A stretch of 64,000 bases of DNA from RGIG6165 sp045538835 (GTDB lineage Bacteria > Bacillota > Clostridia > Oscillospirales > Feifaniaceae), in contig JAZQEF010000001.1 of the NCBI GenBank assembly GCA_045538835.1, forward strand, positions 58,103-122,102. The letters run 5' to 3'. The position numbers were made by a program, and so were the translations under genes. Position 1 is the first letter of the stretch, and the number at the start of each line of letters is the position of its first letter. Shown here one piece after another: positions 42,666 to 51,587 of the stretch. Under the pieces are notes generated by a model. That model was not told the origin of the DNA, ran no database searches, and saw only the letters and a program-made list of their open reading frames with translations.

Positions 42666-43142
42666 CTATCCTCTATATTTTTTTAATATTATTTCTTCTA
42701 TGCTTTCAGGGACAAGACCTGTAATACTCTCCCTATTTATAGCCCTGCTTTTTACAAGCGAAGAACTTATATCCGCATTTTTTTTGCTGGCATACACATA
42801 AAAAGTATCCACACCGCTATGTTCTTTATTGAATTCTGCCATAGGCATTTCATAATCCAAATCTGCTTTCGATCTGATGCCTTTCACTATCGCTGAAATG
42901 CCATTATCCGTTACATATTGCCAGAGCATACCGTCATAATAATCCACCGACACATTATCAATGTCGCTTACTATCAATTTTAACATACCGACTATTTCTT
43001 CAGGTGAGAAATCATATATTTTCTCACTGTTTACCATAGCCGCCACAATAACTTTATCAAATGCCCTTGCCGCCGCCTTAATAACTTCTAAGTGGCCGCT
43101 TGTAGGAGGTGCAAAACTTCCCGGAACGAGCGCAATCTTCAT
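42666..43142 (-). CDS. coaD: Phosphopantetheine adenylyltransferase
   Basis: Penultimate enzyme of coenzyme A synthesis: 4'-phosphopantetheine plus ATP gives dephospho-CoA. 158 residues, the normal length. The nucleotidyltransferase motif appears as PGSFAPPTSGHL (the usual Asp after SF is Ala), followed by KGIRSKADLDYE and the late ISSSLVKS. It is thus somewhat divergent but complete. I start at ATG 43142, just past the rsmD stop, with GGTG upstream, consistent with the conserved rsmD-coaD pairing. Confidence 0.88.
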   Translation of the reverse strand: MKIALVPGSFAPPTSGHLEVIKAAARAFDKVIVAAMVNSEKIYDFSPEEIVGMLKLIVSDIDNVSVDYYDGMLWQYVTDNGISAIVKGIRSKADLDYEMPMAEFNKEHSGVDTFYVYASKKNADISSSLVKSRAINRESITGLVPESIEEIILKKYRG

Positions 43143-43143
43143 A

Positions 43144-43698
43144 TTATTCACCGTCACCGCCGGCGTAGTATCTCACCACTGCCCTGCCGTATTTTGACTT
43201 TCTGTACATTTTTATGTCTCCGAATACCTCTTTGACTTCATCAACGTCGTCACTTTCCGCCACTATAATACCGCCGTCGGAAAGCAGACCGTATTTCTCT
43301 ATGAGAGACACAGTTTCATCGACAAGCCCCTTGCCGTACGGCGGATCAAGAAAAATCAAATCATATTTGCATTTTGCCGAAGCAAGAAACGACAACACTT
43401 CTTTGAATTCAAGTGTTGCTTTTCCGGCAAGTCTTGTTGCATCAAGATTATACTTGATTACTGCAAGCGCATCCCTTGCCTGTTCTACAAAGGTACAGTG
43501 TTTCGCACCTCTGCTGAGCGCTTCAATGCCCATCTGACCGCTTCCTGCAAACAGGTCAAGTACATTTGCATCAACCGTTTTGTCGAAGAGCGTTGAAAAA
43601 ACCGCTTCCTTGGTGCGTTCTGTCGTCGGCCTTGTTGCCACACCTTCAAGTGTTTTTAATTTTTTACCCCGGGCAAGTCCCGTTATTATTCTCATCAT
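43144..43698 (-). CDS. rsmD: 16S rRNA (guanine(966)-N2)-methyltransferase
   Basis: 184 residues. Starts MRIITGLARGKKLKTL with the following RPTTERTKEAVFSTL, and has the SAM motif VLDLFAGSGQMGIEALSRGA near residue 45 and the catalytic DPPYGKG near residue 118, as expected for RsmD, which methylates G966 in the small subunit head. Two adjacent ATG codons (43698 and 43695) could start it, and no good ribosome site is visible upstream. The stop lies one base before the coaD start. Confidence 0.93.
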   Translation of the reverse strand: MMRIITGLARGKKLKTLEGVATRPTTERTKEAVFSTLFDKTVDANVLDLFAGSGQMGIEALSRGAKHCTFVEQARDALAVIKYNLDATRLAGKATLEFKEVLSFLASAKCKYDLIFLDPPYGKGLVDETVSLIEKYGLLSDGGIIVAESDDVDEVKEVFGDIKMYRKSKYGRAVVRYYAGGDGE

Positions 43699-43741
43699 AT
43701 AAGTTTATAATATATTTTTCTTTATAAAAAATCAATATTTC

Positions 43742-45565
43742 TTAAATATTTTGCAAACAGTCAAGTATTTCCTGAGCCTGTTTTAAACTGAATCCTTTAA
43801 TTTCTGCAATATCTTTTGCATCAGCCTTTTCTATATTTGCAACAGAACCGAACGCTTTTATCAGCGCCGCTTTTTTAGCCTTTCCTATTCCCGGAACAAG
43901 ATCAAGTTTACTTTTAGTAAGAGTATTGCTTCTTCTCTGTCGGTGGAAACCTATAACATATCTGTGCACTTCCTCCTGCATCTCAGCCGCAAGTCTGAAT
44001 GCAGGTGAGGTCATTTTAAGTTCTGCAACACCGCTTTTTGATATTATCGCCCTTGTCTTGTGAAATTCATTTTTTACAAGTCCAAAAACTTTTACATCTA
44101 CACCGAGTTCACTTACAACAGAGAGTGCTGTGTTAAGTTGTGCCTCACCGCCGTCAACAAACAGAACATCAGGAAGTATCTCAAATCCGCTTTTTTTCAT
44201 AAGATAATCCCCAAAACGCCTTGTGAGCACTTCTTTCATCGAAGCGCAGTCATCAGCGCCTTCAAAACTTTTAATTTTAAATTTCTTATAGTCTTTTCTG
44301 CTCTTTTTACCGTCGATATATGTGACGATTGCACCGACATTTTCTGTGCCTGCCGTATGCGAAATATCTATTATCTCAATTCGTTTAGGCACCTTTTCAA
44401 GAGAGAGCACCTCTTTCATCTGTAGGAGCGCAACCACTGCCTTTTCTTCAGCCGACTCAATATGGTAAAGTGCATCTGCGGCATTTCGCTGTGCGATCTC
44501 ACATATCTGTTTGAGCGCCCCCCTTTGCGGTACAACAACTCTCACTTTTTTGCCGCGTCGCTTTGAAAGATATGAAGAAACCATATCTTTGTCTGAACAC
44601 TCATACGGAAGCAAAACTTCGGGAGGTATTACCTGAAAACTGTCGTAATACTGATATATAAAACTTTCAAGTCCAGCCTGCCTGTCCGAAAAATCTTCTG
44701 CGGAAAACGGGAAAACCCTTTTAGCTGTAATTTTCCCGCCGCGTATAGCAAGAAAAGAAACTACAGCTTTTGCAGCGCCTATCTTTACGCCGATAACATC
44801 TCTCTCTTCACTTGGTGAGCCAACGACCATCTGGCTTTCTGAAAGTTTTTTTATCGTCCTTATCTTATCTCTGATACGTGCAGCCTTTTCATATTCAAGT
44901 TTTTGCGCTGCTAAGTCCATCTCAGTTTCAAGAAGAGTGATTATTTCAGCATCGGCGCCTTTAAAAAACTTCTCCGCAGATGCTATTCTATCCTTATATT
45001 CATCAGTTGACACATTCCCTGTGCACACACCGATACAGTTTCCGATATCACACTCTATACATGGGCGCATCTTCCCTATATCTGCAGGAAATCTACGCAA
45101 ACATGACGGTATGCCGAAAACTTTTCTTGCAGTATCTGCTGCAAGGCTTATATTCCCGGTAAACGGACCGAAATACTTGCCCCCGTCATCCTCGCGCTTT
45201 CTTGTTATTTCTATACGCGGATAGTCGTCATTTGTGATTTTGATATACGGATATGCCTTATCATCTTTTAAGAGAATATTATATTTCGGCTTATATCTTT
45301 TTATCTCCGCACATTCAAGTATTAGCGCTTCCATTTCAGTTGATGTGATGATGTAGTCAAAATCATACACATTTGACACCATCTTGTAAACTTTAGGCAG
45401 ATGGTTATCTATTGCTTTAAAGTAAGAAGAAACACGGTTTGGCAGTATCTTTGCCTTACCGACATATATTATCTTACCTTCTTTATTTTTCATATAGTAC
45501 ACGCCGGGCTGTTTTGGCAATGAATTTGCCTTTTCTCTGAGTTTTTTAATTCTTTCAAGATCCAT
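43742..45565 (-). CDS. uvrC: UvrABC excinuclease subunit C
   Basis: Makes both incisions in nucleotide excision repair. 607 residues: N-terminal GIY-YIG nuclease (QPGVYYMKNKEGKIIYVGKA), a Cys-rich segment (PCIECDIGNCIGVCTG), the UVR segment near residue 210, the RNase H-like C-terminal nuclease (DISHTAGTENVGAIVTYIDG, LFVDGGEAQL) and a helix-hairpin-helix tail. I start at ATG 45565, with AGGTGA upstream, over a GTG nine bases earlier. The HPr-like gene and its terminator lie upstream. Confidence 0.97.
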   Translation of the reverse strand: MDLERIKKLREKANSLPKQPGVYYMKNKEGKIIYVGKAKILPNRVSSYFKAIDNHLPKVYKMVSNVYDFDYIITSTEMEALILECAEIKRYKPKYNILLKDDKAYPYIKITNDDYPRIEITRKREDDGGKYFGPFTGNISLAADTARKVFGIPSCLRRFPADIGKMRPCIECDIGNCIGVCTGNVSTDEYKDRIASAEKFFKGADAEIITLLETEMDLAAQKLEYEKAARIRDKIRTIKKLSESQMVVGSPSEERDVIGVKIGAAKAVVSFLAIRGGKITAKRVFPFSAEDFSDRQAGLESFIYQYYDSFQVIPPEVLLPYECSDKDMVSSYLSKRRGKKVRVVVPQRGALKQICEIAQRNAADALYHIESAEEKAVVALLQMKEVLSLEKVPKRIEIIDISHTAGTENVGAIVTYIDGKKSRKDYKKFKIKSFEGADDCASMKEVLTRRFGDYLMKKSGFEILPDVLFVDGGEAQLNTALSVVSELGVDVKVFGLVKNEFHKTRAIISKSGVAELKMTSPAFRLAAEMQEEVHRYVIGFHRQRRSNTLTKSKLDLVPGIGKAKKAALIKAFGSVANIEKADAKDIAEIKGFSLKQAQEILDCLQNI

Positions 45566-45598
45566 TCTTCTCACCTGCTTTCATATTGATTATAGCAA

Positions 45599-45624
45599 AA
45601 AAGGCTGCAGATTTGCAGCCTTTT
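45599..45624 (-). terminator. Terminator after the HPr-like gene
   Basis: AAAAGGCTGCA pairs perfectly over 11 bp with a 4-nt loop and a T run on the minus strand. Confidence 0.9.
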
Positions 45625-45643
45625 GTATTTTTGGGTTTTCACA

Positions 45644-45904
45644 TTAGTCCAAATTAGTGTTTATAAGTTCAGCAAGTTCATTTACTGCCGCTTCTTCGTC
45701 AACACCTTCAGCAATAAGAATCATATCATCGCCATTCTGAATACTGAGTGAAAGAACGCTCAGTAAACTCTTAGCATTTACATTATGATTATCCTTTTCT
45801 ATTCTTATTGATGATTTGAACTCATTCGCCTTGCGAATGAAATATGTTGCGGGTTTAGCAAAGAGACCGACCTGATTAGTCACAGTAACGGTTTTTTTGA
45901 ACAT
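45644..45904 (-). CDS. Crh-like HPr homologue lacking the phosphorylatable His
   Basis: 86-residue HPr-fold protein. The usual active-site block GLHARPA reads GLFAKPA, so His15 is replaced by Phe and PEP-dependent phosphotransfer is not possible. The regulatory Ser46 region is intact (NAKSLLSVLSL), as in Bacillus Crh, which has Gln at position 15 and acts only as a corepressor of CcpA after HPr kinase phosphorylates Ser46. GGAGG precedes ATG 45904. Monocistronic, with a promoter and terminator and no PTS genes nearby. A catabolite-regulatory role is inference. Confidence 0.88.
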   Translation of the reverse strand: MFKKTVTVTNQVGLFAKPATYFIRKANEFKSSIRIEKDNHNVNAKSLLSVLSLSIQNGDDMILIAEGVDEEAAVNELAELINTNLD

Positions 45905-45938
45905 AAATTACCTCCACGCAAAATTTACTTACAACTGA

Positions 45939-45967
45939 ATATTACTATATATAATATATAATGTCAA
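45939..45967 (-). promoter_or_regulatory. Putative sigma-A promoter of the HPr-like gene
   Basis: A perfect TTGACA (45967-45962) with TAATAT (45944-45939) 17 nt downstream on the minus strand; a TA-rich spacer. Confidence 0.55.
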
Positions 45968-46006
45968 ATAAAATTCAACCTAAAAAATAAATTTGTACAC
46001 TCTGAA

Positions 46007-47119
46007 CTATTTTATCAGTTCTTCATAAACTCTTTCTGTGTTTTTTGTCATAACTTCTGCAGTGAATTTTTCGTTATACAACTTTAATGCGCCCTCGCTC
46101 ATTTCATCATATAACTGTCTGTCCGAGATGAGTTTTTCTATTGCATCTGCCATAGATGTGGCATCACACGGCGGTACTACGAAACCCGAAACACCGTTTT
46201 CGACTACGCCCGAGTTTCCGCCCGAATCTGTGACAACGCACGGCTTTTTACAACTCATGGCTTCAACAAGAGCAAGACTTGTCGCTTCGCAACCGTAAGA
46301 ACAGTTAAGTTCCACATCACAGACTGCAGTTAACTTCTCAACATCTGTTATAAATCCGACGAAATTCACACAATCCTCAAGGTCTCTGTTTTTGACCTCT
46401 GCCTTAAGTTCTTTTTCAAGTGAACCTGTTCCGGCAGCTATGAATTTTATCTGTCTTCCGCGTTTTTTGAGTTCTTCAGCAGTATCAATGAAGTAGTAAT
46501 GCCCCTTACCCTCTTCAAGGCGCGCTATAAGCGCACAGACAAAGTCACCATCTGTAATATTAAATCTTTCTCTTACACCCGATATTTCGGTGTCATCAAG
46601 AGACTGTATGGGTTTTGTTCCGTTTAAAACAACTACTATTTTATTTCCTTTAACACCCGTCTGAGCAAGATTGTCCTTCGCCGCATCTGCAACTGCGATT
46701 ATCTTGTCACATGTCAAACCGTTCACAAGACCGTTAAGCTGCTTGAACGGGAATACAGTAAGCAGTTTTTTCGGCGGATACACCGTATGACGTGTAAACA
46801 CAATTCCTTTGACCCCACAGAGACGGCCTGCAATTCTTGCCGACATACATGCATTTGTATGTACGATGTCGGGTTTATATTCTTTAATTATCTTTATAAA
46901 CTCTTTAATTGTACCAAAAGAAAGTGACTTTTCGGCAATTCCGTCCACTTCATATGTTTTAAATCCGAGATTTTCAATTCTCGGTTTAAGCAAACTATCA
47001 GTAGGAATCGTAACAAGAATATCAAACTTTTCTCTGTCACACCCTTCAAGATAACTTAATATAACACGACCCGCGCCGCCTATGTTACTGTCACTGGAGA
47101 CAAGCAGAACCTTTATCAT
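46007..47119 (-). CDS. GT4-type glycosyltransferase
   Basis: 370-residue GT-B glycosyltransferase, cytoplasmic or membrane-associated. The N-terminal SSDSNIGGAGRVILSYLEG, the middle ARLEEGKGHYYFIDTAEEL and the C-terminal donor site CEATSLALVEAMSCKKPCVVTDSGGNSGVV show the GT4/group 1 pattern. The sugar donor and acceptor are unknown. It overlaps the DUF4330 gene by four bases (ATGA), so it is the last gene of a block with two DUF4330 proteins and an O-antigen ligase-like protein, which suggests a shared surface polysaccharide role. Confidence 0.9.
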   Translation of the reverse strand: MIKVLLVSSDSNIGGAGRVILSYLEGCDREKFDILVTIPTDSLLKPRIENLGFKTYEVDGIAEKSLSFGTIKEFIKIIKEYKPDIVHTNACMSARIAGRLCGVKGIVFTRHTVYPPKKLLTVFPFKQLNGLVNGLTCDKIIAVADAAKDNLAQTGVKGNKIVVVLNGTKPIQSLDDTEISGVRERFNITDGDFVCALIARLEEGKGHYYFIDTAEELKKRGRQIKFIAAGTGSLEKELKAEVKNRDLEDCVNFVGFITDVEKLTAVCDVELNCSYGCEATSLALVEAMSCKKPCVVTDSGGNSGVVENGVSGFVVPPCDATSMADAIEKLISDRQLYDEMSEGALKLYNEKFTAEVMTKNTERVYEELIK

Positions 47120-47649
47120 TTTGTTTCACCGCCATCAGGAACTATAATTCCCTCATTAACACTGACTATCTTGCCCTCTGTGATAACTTTCTGTGTCGAA
47201 ATTGATAAACTGCTGTTGGGTGCGACAAGTTTATTTCCGTTAATGTATGAACCCTCATCACTTATCTTTCCCGTAGCGTCAAAGGTGATATATAAATCAT
47301 ATCTGCCGGGACTCTCAAGAAGTACCGCTTTGGCAGTGCCGTCCTCTGTCTGAGTACCGTCAAGTTTTACCGATTCATATGACGGTTCATATGTTATTTC
47401 ACTTATCTTGCCGAGAAGATTGCCTGTTTCTCTGTCATAGATGTTATCGCCTACGGAAAAGGCATCTACAGTATAAATTCTAACACCCTCGACCTTGACA
47501 GAAACCTTCATTTCAGAGGGTTCGCTTACAGAAAGCGTATTTGCAAAAATGTTGCTTCTGAAGCAGTATGCCAAAATCAGAACGGCAATGATAAGAATAA
47601 CAACAACATCAAGAATGTTGAATTTCATCTTCTTTTTGATATCACTCAT
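47116..47649 (-). CDS. DUF4330 family protein, copy 1
   Basis: 177 residues: a membrane helix near residues 12-31, then an extracytoplasmic beta-rich domain (VKVEGVRIYTVDAFSVGDNIYDRETGNLLGKI, later ISTQKVITEGKIVSV). The KFNILDVVVILIIAVLIL start and the overall pattern match DUF4330, known from polysaccharide loci but without a proven function. The neighbouring gene encodes a paralogue of the same layout. Start at ATG 47649 with GGAG 7 nt upstream. Confidence 0.75.
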   Translation of the reverse strand: MSDIKKKMKFNILDVVVILIIAVLILAYCFRSNIFANTLSVSEPSEMKVSVKVEGVRIYTVDAFSVGDNIYDRETGNLLGKISEITYEPSYESVKLDGTQTEDGTAKAVLLESPGRYDLYITFDATGKISDEGSYINGNKLVAPNSSLSISTQKVITEGKIVSVNEGIIVPDGGETK

Positions 47650-47653
47650 CTTC

Positions 47654-48127
47654 TCACTCCTCCACAACATCTATTGACAGACAGTATCCCGTGCCAACAA
47701 AGTGTTTACTCTGCATACTCATGCCCTTACCTACTGCCACTCTGTAACTTCCGACATTTATTGCCTCTTGTGTTACATCTGCATATGCATCTATTGTAAG
47801 TAAAAGTGAATATCTGCCTTCCATTTGAACGCTTTCAAGTTTTCCCGAAATCGAATTGTAAATATTGACTGTATAAGGTGCTTTATCAATTGCCGAAATT
47901 ACGCCAATATCACTCTTGCCCACACTGTCGAGTACCTTATCACCTATCTGTATTGCAGAAAATTTATCTTCTGTAAGATTCTGCATTTCAACAACATATT
48001 GTATTTTATTCTGTGTGCCTGTATCCGTATCGTTTCTTCCCATAAACCACACAGCGCCGACTATAACAAGTGCCACCAGCGCGATTATAAAGAAATCAAA
48101 GAAATTAAACTTCTTTTTTACATTCAT
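47654..48127 (-). CDS. DUF4330 family protein, copy 2
   Basis: 157 residues with the same architecture as its downstream neighbour: a helix near residues 9-27 (FFDFFIIALVALVIVGAVWF), then a domain with IQIGDKVLDSVGKSDIGVISAIDK and VAVGKGMSMQSKHFVGTGYCLSIDVVEE. I start at ATG 48127, which shares one base with the stop of the O-antigen ligase gene (TAATG), so translation is coupled. The pair looks like a tandem duplication. Confidence 0.7.
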   Translation of the reverse strand: MNVKKKFNFFDFFIIALVALVIVGAVWFMGRNDTDTGTQNKIQYVVEMQNLTEDKFSAIQIGDKVLDSVGKSDIGVISAIDKAPYTVNIYNSISGKLESVQMEGRYSLLLTIDAYADVTQEAINVGSYRVAVGKGMSMQSKHFVGTGYCLSIDVVEE

Positions 48128-50049
48128 TATCTGATCCTGCCTTTCAGTCTGTAATCTCCGATATTTTCTCTTTCCGTTCCCCATTCTCTGTAACCGGTTT
48201 TATAAAGCGCCGTTGCCAGACCGAGAACCATCCAGAAAAGAAGTGCTATTCTGTAATTATACCATGTATAATCAGTCAAACTCTGAATCAAATATCCGCC
48301 TATTCCTGCCGCGATAGCTATTGCAAGCGAGCGTATTTCCCACATATATATGTTTTTATATGTATTGAGTGTCATTTTAAAGAAATATAAAACAAGGCAC
48401 AAAAATACACATATTCCGACAATACCGAGTTCCGACGCTATCTGCAAATAGAGATTGTGCGCATGCTGTGCATAACTTGCGCCGCTGAGAGCATAAGCCG
48501 GATATACCGACAGAAATGCCGCCGATCCGCTTCCGATACCCGAGGGCCAGAAATGTTCAAGCATTCTTAGTGTTCCTCGCCATATGCTGACTCGATACGA
48601 TGTGGATGTGTCTGCAATATTTCCTATACTCGTCACACGGTTAAGTATAGACGACGGCACAAATTGTATCAAAAACGGTGAGAATGCAAGACCGACCACA
48701 CCGATTTTCGCCCATATTTCATCGTAAAGTATGAGGAAGACAACTATTGCCAATGCGAACCCAAGCCATGCCCCTCTTGAATAGGTAAATATCAGCGCCG
48801 CCCCCATCACAAGCGCAGAAAAGAGTGACAGATATTTGACAATTCCTTTTCTTGTTGCAAAAAGAGCTATTGCTATCGGCAGAACTATTATAAGAAATTC
48901 TCCGAAAACATTGGGGTTGTCAAATGTACCTATTACACGGGCTTCAATGTCTGAAAACATTGCGGTATCCACCCATATAAGCGATGCTTCAAATCCAATA
49001 ATATTCTGATATATGCCTACAAGTGCCGATAGTGCCCCTGCCGCCACTAACGAGGCAGAAGCCTTACTGACCCATTTATAAGTGTTGAGTGAATTTGCTG
49101 TCACAAAATACATTAGCATAAACAGTAAGAACATCGCAACTGTCTTTAAACTACTCGTTGCATTGACCGAGCCTATTCCGCCAAGAACAAGAAGTATTAC
49201 CGCAAAAAGCATAACACATATATCCATTTTATAAATCTTGATATAACGTTTGCCTCTGATAAGTTTGACTATGAATGCACAGCCGACCGCAACAGTAGCA
49301 AGCGTTATCTGCATAGTAGAAACAAAGGGCAATGCGAAAAAGCAGAGTATTACACCTATTTCAGGCGCGCACATCACCATTGCGCCGACGCAAATTGCAA
49401 TAGCAAGCAAAGCAAGATACTCAATCGAAATAAAATATGTAGCCGCACCTGCCACAGCACCCAGTACCGACATAAGTAGCATATCAGATTCTTTTTCAGC
49501 CACGGTCTCAGGTATTTGCGATTTTCTAAGTCCTGCTATTCTAACAAGTGCTGCAGAAAGTATCATACTGTTATGAATTGCATTACAAAGCGGCTGTTTT
49601 GACAGAAATGTGGCAAGCCCCACAAGAATCAGCATAAGCGACACCCATGACGAATTCGATGCCATAACCGCTAATATATCTGCCCCTGTTTTTACTGCAG
49701 TTATAGCAAAAGATATAACTCCGCAAAAACAGAATGCTACCCCGTACGACTGAAGATTCGTCATAAGCAGTCTGTGTTTGAGTTGTATGAGACCGTTGTA
49801 TATCCTGCTCTCTTCAACATTTCTCGTTACTGCCCAACAGAGCTTTTTTATTTTTTCGGACAACACTTCAAGAAGACTCGCCACTGCGCTCTTTGAATAG
49901 AGTTCATCATTTGACGGGTAAGCACATAAAAGTCCGATCAAAAAAGACATCTGTATCTGTTTTTTGATCCAGCCGGCAATCAAATTGACCGCATGTGAAA
50001 ATACACTTGTGTCATATATTCTTTTGAAAAAGTTACTTTTCTTTCCCAT
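48127..50049 (-). CDS. O-antigen ligase family (Wzy/WaaL-like) membrane protein
   Basis: 640-residue polytopic membrane protein with about 12 hydrophobic helices. The central Wzy_C domain has the signature GTFDNPNVFGEFLIIVLPIAI, the Tyr/Ser/Arg region FTYSRGAWLGFALAIVVF and AHNLYLQIASELGIVG with the conserved His. Such proteins polymerise or ligate glycans from lipid carriers; in Gram-positive bacteria the acceptor may be a surface polymer. The N-terminus has about 150 extra residues with a helix-rich head. I start at ATG 50049, overlapping the trmD end by 17 bases; this couples an envelope gene to a translation operon. Confidence 0.85.
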   Translation of the reverse strand: MGKKSNFFKRIYDTSVFSHAVNLIAGWIKKQIQMSFLIGLLCAYPSNDELYSKSAVASLLEVLSEKIKKLCWAVTRNVEESRIYNGLIQLKHRLLMTNLQSYGVAFCFCGVISFAITAVKTGADILAVMASNSSWVSLMLILVGLATFLSKQPLCNAIHNSMILSAALVRIAGLRKSQIPETVAEKESDMLLMSVLGAVAGAATYFISIEYLALLAIAICVGAMVMCAPEIGVILCFFALPFVSTMQITLATVAVGCAFIVKLIRGKRYIKIYKMDICVMLFAVILLVLGGIGSVNATSSLKTVAMFLLFMLMYFVTANSLNTYKWVSKASASLVAAGALSALVGIYQNIIGFEASLIWVDTAMFSDIEARVIGTFDNPNVFGEFLIIVLPIAIALFATRKGIVKYLSLFSALVMGAALIFTYSRGAWLGFALAIVVFLILYDEIWAKIGVVGLAFSPFLIQFVPSSILNRVTSIGNIADTSTSYRVSIWRGTLRMLEHFWPSGIGSGSAAFLSVYPAYALSGASYAQHAHNLYLQIASELGIVGICVFLCLVLYFFKMTLNTYKNIYMWEIRSLAIAIAAGIGGYLIQSLTDYTWYNYRIALLFWMVLGLATALYKTGYREWGTERENIGDYRLKGRIR

Positions 50050-50782
50050 TATCACGCCAACCTTTCTCTTTAAGATATAAAATGTCTTCTTTTGTAAGAT
50101 TCTCTTCATTAAGAAGGTCAGGCCTTCTGTCTAGCGTAATATCCAGTGCCTGTTTTCTTCTCCACTCTCTTATATTTTTATCATGTCCCGACAGGAGAAC
50201 TTCAGGGACAAGCATACCTTTATAATCCGCCGGTCTCGTATAATGAGGATACTCCAGAAGACCGCTGTAAATACTCTCATCCTCATAACACTCTTCACCG
50301 CCGAGAACACCTTCGATCATTCTTGCCACACTGTCGACAACTATAAGCGCAGGCAGCTCACCGCCTGTCAGCACATAGTCGCCGACAGATATCTCCTCAT
50401 CGACAAAATCATCTATAATCCGCTGGTCAACACCCTCATAGTGACCGCAGAGTAGTGTAATACCGTCTTTTTTCGATAATTCGATAGCCTTTTTCTGATC
50501 AAAAACTTTACCTTTTGGTGACATATATATCACATACGGCTTTTTACCTGTTTCTTCTTCAATGGCATCAAGCGCCGCCTCTACAGGCTGTACCGCCATT
50601 ACCATTCCGCGACCGCCACCGTACGGATAGTCATCTACCTTATGATGTTTATTATCTGCATATTTCCGAATATCAGTAACTTTTACCTCAATGGCGCCGC
50701 TGCTCTGCGCCCTCCCCAGAATACTCTCGTCAGTCACCGCGCGACACATATCGGGAAACAGTGTCAATATATCAAATCTCAT
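50033..50782 (-). CDS. trmD: tRNA (guanine(37)-N1)-methyltransferase
   Basis: SPOUT methyltransferase with a trefoil knot that makes m1G37 in tRNAs for Leu, Pro and Arg codons, preventing +1 frameshifts. 249 residues: MRFDILTLFPDM start, the KVDDYPYGGGRGMVM block, LLCGHYEGVDQRI, and GDYVLTGGELPALIVVDSV at the SAM knot. It overlaps the rimM stop by four bases, the classical rimM-trmD pair. Confidence 0.97.
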   Translation of the reverse strand: MRFDILTLFPDMCRAVTDESILGRAQSSGAIEVKVTDIRKYADNKHHKVDDYPYGGGRGMVMAVQPVEAALDAIEEETGKKPYVIYMSPKGKVFDQKKAIELSKKDGITLLCGHYEGVDQRIIDDFVDEEISVGDYVLTGGELPALIVVDSVARMIEGVLGGEECYEDESIYSGLLEYPHYTRPADYKGMLVPEVLLSGHDKNIREWRRKQALDITLDRRPDLLNEENLTKEDILYLKEKGWRDNGKEK

Positions 50783-51279
50783 TCAAACAGTCCCTCAATA
50801 GGTTTAATGTACATAATCCCCTTTTCAAGGTCTACATTTTTAACAATGTCCGCTATTCCCGGTATGTAATAATTCTTATCGTCTGCACCGTTCACCGTGT
50901 AAACATCGTTGGAGCCGGTCTGAAAAACCTCTTTTATAACACCGTATTTGTCACCGTTGTTGATATCAACAACATCAAGACCAACAAGGTCGTCAATAAA
51001 AAATACACCGTCATCAAGCGAAACATCTGTTTTGTCGATATAAACAATTTTATTTAAATAAAGAAGTGCATCATCAATAGTATCTATACCTTTGATTTTT
51101 ACTATCACACCCTGTTTATGAACACGGGACCTCTCCACTTTAAGTTCGGTACCGTCTTTCAGAAACATAACTTTAAAGGAAGCCAAAAATTCAGGCGTAT
51201 CCGACCACGCATCTATTTTTACTTCCCCTCTTATTCCGTGAGTTTTTACAATTTTTCCTGTTTCGAGCAACTTCTTCAT
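50779..51279 (-). CDS. rimM: Ribosome maturation factor RimM
   Basis: 166-residue 30S assembly factor that binds S19 with its N-terminal domain. The N-terminal KIVKTHGIRGEVKI and the C-terminal PRC-barrel region (DLVGLDVVDINNGDKYGVIKEVFQTGSNDVYTV) are the two family domains. Order rpsP-khpA-rimM-trmD is conserved in Firmicutes. It lies 60 nt after khpA, with no strong hairpin in the gap. Confidence 0.95.
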   Translation of the reverse strand: MKKLLETGKIVKTHGIRGEVKIDAWSDTPEFLASFKVMFLKDGTELKVERSRVHKQGVIVKIKGIDTIDDALLYLNKIVYIDKTDVSLDDGVFFIDDLVGLDVVDINNGDKYGVIKEVFQTGSNDVYTVNGADDKNYYIPGIADIVKNVDLEKGIMYIKPIEGLFE

Positions 51280-51339
51280 AATTACCTCTCAAAAAATAGT
51301 CTAAAGGGGACGACACCGCCGTCCCCCCGCAAAACTATT

Positions 51340-51576
51340 CTAATCAACTATGTCAACAACAACCTTGACATCGTCTTTAGTTGCGGCAGCCTTCATAAGC
51401 GTTCTTATCGCTTTAGCAATTCTGCCCTGTTTGCCTATAACCCTTCCCATATCACCTTCGCCGACGCGGAGTTCAAGAAGAATAGTTCCATCCTCCTTAG
51501 TCTTTTCCGTAACCGAAACTTCTTCAGGCTTGGAAACGAGGTTAGCGGCAAGTGCTTCAAGCAGTTCTTTACACAT
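51340..51576 (-). CDS. khpA: KhpA-type KH-domain RNA-binding protein
   Basis: 78-residue single KH domain with GxxG as GRVIGKQGRIAKAIRTL. KhpA forms dimers with KhpB/EloR and affects cell elongation and small RNA networks in streptococci and clostridia. It begins MCKELLEALAANLVSKPEEVSVTE-like, the usual YlqC start. AATTCCTCC gives GGAGG 5-6 nt before the start. It sits 11 nt after rpsP in the conserved operon. Confidence 0.93.
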   Translation of the reverse strand: MCKELLEALAANLVSKPEEVSVTEKTKEDGTILLELRVGEGDMGRVIGKQGRIAKAIRTLMKAAATKDDVKVVVDIVD

Positions 51577-51587
51577 AATTCCTCCGA

